A stretch of 64,000 nt of DNA, from positions 1-64,000 of the forward strand of contig CAZRYF010000008.1 in assembly GCA_964604165.1 (NCBI GenBank). The letters run 5' to 3'. The position numbers and the translations under genes are program-made. Positions 59,960 to 64,000 of the stretch are shown one piece after another. A model generated the notes under the pieces. The model worked only from the letters and a program-made list of their open reading frames with translations. It was not told where the DNA came from and searched no databases. Origin of the DNA: JAYZDK01 sp964604165. GTDB lineage: Bacteria; Myxococcota_A; UBA796; CAJQPC01. Each line of letters starts with the position of its first letter. Position 1 is the first letter of the stretch.

Positions 59960-61528
59960 TCAGCTCAACAGGGCTCGAACCCACCCGGATCCGCGGGCGC
60001 CTGTGCCGGCGAGCCACAAGTCCCGACGGGCCTGTGCAGCTTCTTCTGTGTCGGTTCCCAGGGTGATCACCTGTTGGACGGTGTCCTCCCAGCTCCAGCC
60101 CGGGGAGCCCTCCGGTAGCTCGCGGCGCTCGGGCCACCAGCCACCCCGGGTGGTGAAGAGCTTGATGTCCGCGCCCAGGTGAAATCGAATCGCCCGCGCA
60201 TCGACCTGGGAGAAGTCGCCGCTGCTCCTTCGAGCCACCTGGACCAGGCGATCCAGGTGAGATGGACGCGACAGGAGGTTCGCGAGGGGGGCTTTGTTCG
60301 GCCAGTGGAGCTCATGGCGGGCCCGGTGGGCTGCGTGTCGCAGCTCCCGGGTGGTCACCCCGGCAAACATGGGGCCCAGCACGTTGACGAGGTGGTCTGC
60401 CAGGGCGCGGCTTTGATCGGCATCATGGTGAATCTCCACCCGCCCGGCAGCCGCTGCCACCTCGTCCCGGTGTTCGGAGAGCCAGGCCGGGTCTACCTGC
60501 TCGGCTCCCAGCGCGTGGGCGGCCACCAGCACCCCGATGGCCCGGGAAGGGGAGCGGGTGACGGAGCCTTCTTGGAGACCCGGCCACCGGCTGGCCATGG
60601 ACTCGGCAGCCCAAGTGAGAATACCGGTCCGCACCTCGATTCGCTGCAGCTGGTCCACCCGGAGCCGCTTGTCGGCTGCCTTGACATGTCGCCTCAAGAT
60701 CTCGTGCACCCCCTGGACCGGCACCTGGACCGGGAGGCTGCCGGGGTGGGGCGGAAACGAGAGCGTGCGGGTGAGCCAGGTGTCGCCCAGTCCGCCGAAG
60801 GCGGCACGCATGGGCAGGTAGGCAACCCGCTCAAAGAGCCCGGGGGCATTGTCCAGCAGACCGAGGTCTCCCTGTCCCCCCTGGGCCGCGAGCGCCACCG
60901 CCCTTCCGCCAGCGCCTGCAGCGCTGGCCACCGCCATCCCCCGGGCCAACCCCTGTCCGTGGAGAGTGGTCCAGTGGCCTGGTCCCACAAAGGAGAGGGC
61001 CAACGCATAGGCTTGGGCTGTCTCTTCCTCCTCCAGTCCCGCGAGTCTGGCATGTGCCGCCGCCGCTGAGAGGGCCTGCACGTGATACGCCGCCAGGTCC
61101 GGTGCCGGCCCAAACAGGGTGGCTGCTCCCAAGCGTGCCCCCAGTTCGTTGGCAATCACGGTGGCCACGAGCATCTCTCCCAGGGAGCGCCGCCCCGTGT
61201 GGGCCCAGCAAGTAGGCACCGAGGCCGGGGAGGGCATGGCCCAGAAGAGCTGGTCCACGTGGTCTACCAGACAGGCCAAGGCCGCGTGGTATTGAACGGC
61301 TCCTTCGGCGCTGGAGGTGTACGACTCTCCGGGCGCAAGCAGCAGGGCCCTTCCCCGGCCCGGGATGCTCTCGCGCAGATGCGCCGCCACCCGGCGCTCT
61401 GCCACCGACCGAACCACCCCCGCGCAAAAGAGGTGCTGCAGACGGGCTCGCTCGATCACGTCCGCCGGGAGGTCCGTGAGCTGGAGATCCGTGGCCCAGC
61501 GTGCAAATCGGGAGAGGGTGGTGCCCAT
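59960..61528 (-). CDS. MmgE/PrpD family protein, divergent
   Basis: The 522-residue protein has the fold landmarks of the MmgE/PrpD family: an all-helical N-terminal domain with LACLVDHVDQLFWAMPSPASVPTCWAH (counterpart of the H-x-x-D-x-D region), LGEMLVATVIANELGARLGA and YHVQALSAAAAHARLAGLEEEETAQAYALALSF, then a smaller C-terminal domain (ELRHAAHRARHELHWPNK, IRFHLGADIKLFTTRGGWWPERRELPEG). MmgE/PrpD enzymes dehydrate or isomerise 2-methylcitrate or related acids. Its gene context is unrelated to propionate metabolism. It overlaps the OMP stop (TGATG). Confidence 0.72.
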   Translation of the reverse strand: MGTTLSRFARWATDLQLTDLPADVIERARLQHLFCAGVVRSVAERRVAAHLRESIPGRGRALLLAPGESYTSSAEGAVQYHAALACLVDHVDQLFWAMPSPASVPTCWAHTGRRSLGEMLVATVIANELGARLGAATLFGPAPDLAAYHVQALSAAAAHARLAGLEEEETAQAYALALSFVGPGHWTTLHGQGLARGMAVASAAGAGGRAVALAAQGGQGDLGLLDNAPGLFERVAYLPMRAAFGGLGDTWLTRTLSFPPHPGSLPVQVPVQGVHEILRRHVKAADKRLRVDQLQRIEVRTGILTWAAESMASRWPGLQEGSVTRSPSRAIGVLVAAHALGAEQVDPAWLSEHRDEVAAAAGRVEIHHDADQSRALADHLVNVLGPMFAGVTTRELRHAAHRARHELHWPNKAPLANLLSRPSHLDRLVQVARRSSGDFSQVDARAIRFHLGADIKLFTTRGGWWPERRELPEGSPGWSWEDTVQQVITLGTDTEEAAQARRDLWLAGTGARGSGWVRALLS

Positions 61529-62985
61529 CAGTAGGTTGCCCCCCATTGGATTCCGCCCACCAGGATTCGCCCGCCGATGGGGTAGTTTTCGCCACCCACC
61601 GGGAATCCAGCGGTCGGGGAGGCCGGCGCACCCCGATTCAGCTCGCCCCGGGCGAGGGTGTGCAGCTGAAAGAACCCGTCCCATCGAAAGGGCCCCTCAA
61701 TCAGAGTCAGGGGCGAGGCGTGCTCGGCCCCCAGGCCGCACGCAAACAAAATGCGATCCGCATCCAGCAAAGCGCTGTCCTGGGTCTGGCTCACCAGGGG
61801 CGTCGGTGCATAGCCAAAGCCCCCTCTCAGGTGGGTGCGCATGGTGCCCAGTTGCCAGGGAAGGTCCCAGTAGGGAAGCCGCATCTCGGCACCCAGGCGC
61901 ACGCCCCAGGTGTTCTTGAATTCCGGGTCCAGAGGGTTTCCATCTTGAACGGGGGTCTCCGAGAGGTCCGCCAGGCCCACATCCAGGGAGGCATTCTCCA
62001 GGTGGGCCACATTGGTGATCATGCCCGCCCACCCGGTGTGGCGCACATCCACGGCCATGTCCAGGGTGTCTCCGAGAGACCATGAGACGCCCATTTGCAG
62101 CTGGGACGGGAGATAGTGTTCCATGATCGAGACAGAGAGATCCGTCAGGAGGGCCAGGAGGATCGGCTCCAGGTCCGCCAGGTCCTCGGCCCCCAGGTTC
62201 AGCTGTCCGTCCACCGTCACCTCGACGGGCAGCCCTCCGGAGCCGTGCCAGGACGCCCCGGCGGCCAACCCGTGAAGTGGGGTGTTCTCGGGGGCAGCCC
62301 ATTGCAGGCCCAGAGTGGGGACCGCTGTGGTGCCAAGATCCACCCGAATGGTCTGGGCATCAATGGTCAGGTCCATCACGTCCCCGGACCATCCATCCGC
62401 AGTGGAGATCTCGTCCCCGGAGACCGTGCCATCCACCACGAATCCCAAGTGCAACTTGGCCTTCCCCATCCACCGGACCCCCGCACCCAGTGTGAATCCA
62501 CCCGGAAGGAGAAGGCCGGTGCCCATGGCCATGTCGTACCGGTGCAGCCGGTTTTCGTACATGTAGTAGGTGGGCAGGCTGGGCTCATAGGTCTCAAAGC
62601 GGAGCAGGCGGTCCTTGGGAAGCAGAATGCTCCCGCCCACGCCCCACCAGGGGAGAATCGGGCGGGCAAAGGACAACAAGAAGGTGTCCGCGGCATCCAC
62701 AAAGGGTCCCGGGTCCAGGGGGTCGTCGGTCTCGTTGACAAGCCCGTCCCGGTTGGTGTCCCACCAGACGGGGGGGAGCTTCTCCAGGTCCACCCGCACA
62801 AACGAAAAACCCGCGCCGACCTCGGGCACCGTGAGCCGTCCCAGCCCTGCAGGATTCAACATGGCTGCATCCGGGTCCGACACCAGCGACACGCCGCTTC
62901 CGGCCCGTCCGATGGTCCGCCCGCCGAACCCGTACAGGTCGGTCGGAGAGGCCTGGACGGCTGAGAGGAGGGCGAGGGCAATCAT
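61528..62985 (-). CDS. Outer membrane transport protein, FadL/OmpP1-like
   Basis: The 485-residue protein has a short signal peptide (MIALALLSAVQA). DLYGFGGRTIGRAGSGVSLVSDPDAAMLNPAGLGRL is the N-terminal hatch, with NPAGL diagnostic for FadL/TodX/OmpP1 transporters. Alternating beta strands and turns follow (FSFVRVDLEKLPPVWWDTN, GGSILLPKDRLLRFE, FTLGAGVRWMGKAKLHLG, LGLQWAAPE, LGAEMRLPYWDLPW), ending in aromatic WGATY. It should form a barrel that takes up hydrophobic compounds. It overlaps both neighbours (ATGA and TGATG). Confidence 0.83.
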   Translation of the reverse strand: MIALALLSAVQASPTDLYGFGGRTIGRAGSGVSLVSDPDAAMLNPAGLGRLTVPEVGAGFSFVRVDLEKLPPVWWDTNRDGLVNETDDPLDPGPFVDAADTFLLSFARPILPWWGVGGSILLPKDRLLRFETYEPSLPTYYMYENRLHRYDMAMGTGLLLPGGFTLGAGVRWMGKAKLHLGFVVDGTVSGDEISTADGWSGDVMDLTIDAQTIRVDLGTTAVPTLGLQWAAPENTPLHGLAAGASWHGSGGLPVEVTVDGQLNLGAEDLADLEPILLALLTDLSVSIMEHYLPSQLQMGVSWSLGDTLDMAVDVRHTGWAGMITNVAHLENASLDVGLADLSETPVQDGNPLDPEFKNTWGVRLGAEMRLPYWDLPWQLGTMRTHLRGGFGYAPTPLVSQTQDSALLDADRILFACGLGAEHASPLTLIEGPFRWDGFFQLHTLARGELNRGAPASPTAGFPVGGENYPIGGRILVGGIQWGATY

Positions 62986-63740
62986 GCGTAGCCGAAGTCC
63001 GGATCCGGTACCAGGGCCAGGTGGCGCAGGGTCTCCAACCAGGCATCCACTCCCTCGTGGGGCTGGGCCTCGGCGATGCAGGCGAGCCACCCGGAGAATT
63101 CAGCGGCTGCAATGCCAGAACCCAGGTAGGACGGGTCTTCCTTTTCATTGGCAGCGGCATAGCCCGGGGCCACGAACTTTCCCGAGAGGTGGGCGTATTC
63201 CGTCGATGGGAACCGGTGAGTGGGGAGGTGGAACAGGCGCTCTTGGCAGCCAGGATGGGAGAGGACCCCGACGGCCTGGGGAAGATCCGCGGGATAGGTA
63301 GTGCGCCCGCTCGGATGGGAAGCCGCCACGACCACGCTTCCCAGGTTTCGCACCCGGGCGCAGGACTCCTGCAGGACGCGCGCTCGGCCAGGATCGGCGG
63401 CGCCCATGGACACGTTGATAATGCTGGCGCCTTCCCGGCAAGCAGACTCCACTCCAGCGGCCATCAGCTCGGCGGTGGTCCGAAAGTCGGCATCCGCCAC
63501 GCGAATCCCCAGCAGACGCGCCCCTGGCGCCCTGCGATGCAGAACTGCAGCCACTTCGGTTCCGTGTCCGTGAACATCCTGGGTTCCGGCTCCCAGGCAG
63601 GCATGTCCCGTGGCATCCATGGTCAAGGCCCACCCGTCCACCTGGGCCGCGGACAGGCGGGGATCCCCTGCGTCGATGCCGCTGTCCACCACGGCGACAC
63701 ACACGCCGGTTCCGTCAAAGTCGCCGCCGCGAAAGCGCAT
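62982..63740 (-). CDS. Subtilase-like (S8) protein lacking the canonical catalytic serine
   Basis: The 252-residue cytoplasmic-length protein has the S8 Asp (Asp19 in VAVVDSGID) and His (His59 in HGHGTEVAAV), INVSMGA, but VVVAASHPSG replaces the oxyanion GN, and the serine box reads YLGSGIAAAEFSG instead of GTSMAxP: Gly209 occupies the usual nucleophile place (Ser208 sits one before it). Unless Ser208 compensates, it is a pseudoprotease. No signal peptide is seen. AAGGGG upstream of ATG 63740 supports this start. First gene of the operon. Confidence 0.78.
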   Translation of the reverse strand: MRFRGGDFDGTGVCVAVVDSGIDAGDPRLSAAQVDGWALTMDATGHACLGAGTQDVHGHGTEVAAVLHRRAPGARLLGIRVADADFRTTAELMAAGVESACREGASIINVSMGAADPGRARVLQESCARVRNLGSVVVAASHPSGRTTYPADLPQAVGVLSHPGCQERLFHLPTHRFPSTEYAHLSGKFVAPGYAAANEKEDPSYLGSGIAAAEFSGWLACIAEAQPHEGVDAWLETLRHLALVPDPDFGYA

Positions 63741-63859
63741 GCATCCCCTTGGTTGCCTCGGACTGTATGGCACTCTCCGACGCCAAACAAGTTGCGGTGG
63801 AGGAGTGACCTTGGGGCAGCGGAAGGAATCACGGCATACTGTGCGGGTCGGAGGTTGGC

Positions 63860-64000
63860 TTGATTGCACTGCTTTTGTGGGCTGGAGCCCAGGCGGGAGA
63901 GGTTTCGGGGCAGGTGCAAGACGCTGCTGGGGACCCGCTCGCCGGGGTGGCCGTGTACGTGGTGGACCACCGATTGGCCTACGGTGCCACTGCCACGACA
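63860..64000 (+). CDS. Exported protein with carboxypeptidase-regulatory-like domain (partial)
   Basis: From TTG 63860 the frame reads a signal peptide (IALLLWAGAQAGE) followed by VSGQVQDAAGDPLAGVAVYVVD, the first strands of a carboxypeptidase-regulatory-like/Ig fold common at the N-terminus of TonB-dependent receptors and surface proteins. The gene runs off the window after 47 codons, so its main function is not visible. It is divergent from the subtilase operon over 119 bp. Confidence 0.6.
   Translation, partial: MIALLLWAGAQAGEVSGQVQDAAGDPLAGVAVYVVDHRLAYGATATT

Noticed and set aside
59960..61528. 2-methylcitrate dehydratase (prpD)
   Set aside because: The family is plausible, but there is no methylcitrate gene context and the active-site region is divergent, so a specific name would be over-called.
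1..64000. tRNA or rRNA genes
   Set aside because: I looked at all gaps between genes and saw no cloverleaf or conserved rRNA segments; the gaps are short except 26540-27157, which holds repeats.

Overview
The window is GC-rich (roughly 60-65 percent) and almost entirely coding, with many ATGA, GTGA or TTGA start/stop overlaps and frequent GTG and TTG starts. The gene mix fits an uncultured deltaproteobacterium-type organism, most likely Myxococcota or a close relative: Asp/Thr-rich lipoproteins, sigma-54 two-component regulation with a TPR histidine kinase, a DUF4476 protein, PilZ proteins, a PP2C phosphatase and a large family of secreted proteins of unknown function. This taxonomic call rests on gene content only. 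No rRNA, tRNA or CRISPR array was seen.

Layout: 1-2.1 kb holds a broken IS66 transposase, itself interrupted by a 61-bp double-palindrome insertion, next to a lipoprotein gene that the IS seems to have truncated. 2.2-3.9 kb carries a SRAP DNA-protein crosslink protein and a HAD-like phosphatase. 3.9-8.3 kb is a compact regulatory operon behind a clear sigma-54 promoter: a small helical protein, a receiver-AAA+ sigma-54 activator, a TPR-histidine kinase and a lone receiver. 8.2-16.5 kb holds housekeeping and salvage genes (GNAT, Xaa-Pro aminopeptidase, LOG, adenosine deaminase, DEAD-box helicase, DHH phosphoesterase, methyltransferase). 16.5-20.5 kb is a tetrapyrrole operon, hemCD fusion-hemB-hemL. 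20.5-26.5 kb has an S46 dipeptidyl-peptidase, a PP2C-cyclic-nucleotide-binding fusion, a rhodanese without its cysteine, a Rieske protein and a hybrid histidine kinase broken by a G8 tract.

26.54-27.15 kb is a non-coding repeat island (hairpins, then direct and inverted copies of a TTCTGGGGACACC motif). It is followed by type IIA topoisomerase genes parC-parE, two paralogous zinc-ribbon membrane proteins, a PilZ protein and PEP carboxykinase. 37.8-43.5 kb has a DUF4476 protein, a PhoD-like phosphodiesterase lipoprotein, a DMT transporter, an RNA m5U methyltransferase, a PRC-barrel protein and a membrane protein, then a MITE-like element.

43.7-49.0 kb (minus strand) is the most notable metabolic locus. 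It has a lipoprotein hydrolase, stand-alone CoaC, a CysM-like cysteine synthase, a JAMM metalloprotease, and a protein fusing a MoaD/CysO-like sulfur carrier to a MoeB/MoeZ E1-like domain and a rhodanese. This is the gene set of thiocarboxylate-dependent cysteine synthesis, but with the carrier's Gly-Gly buried inside a fusion, so the neighbouring JAMM protease is a good candidate for releasing it. 49.9-54.1 kb holds valS-nadC-birA. 56.7-63.7 kb is a tightly coupled minus-strand operon of a subtilase-like protein lacking the canonical serine, a FadL/OmpP1-like porin, an MmgE/PrpD-like protein and two large membrane proteins; its function is unknown. A secreted carboxypeptidase-regulatory-like protein runs off the right edge.
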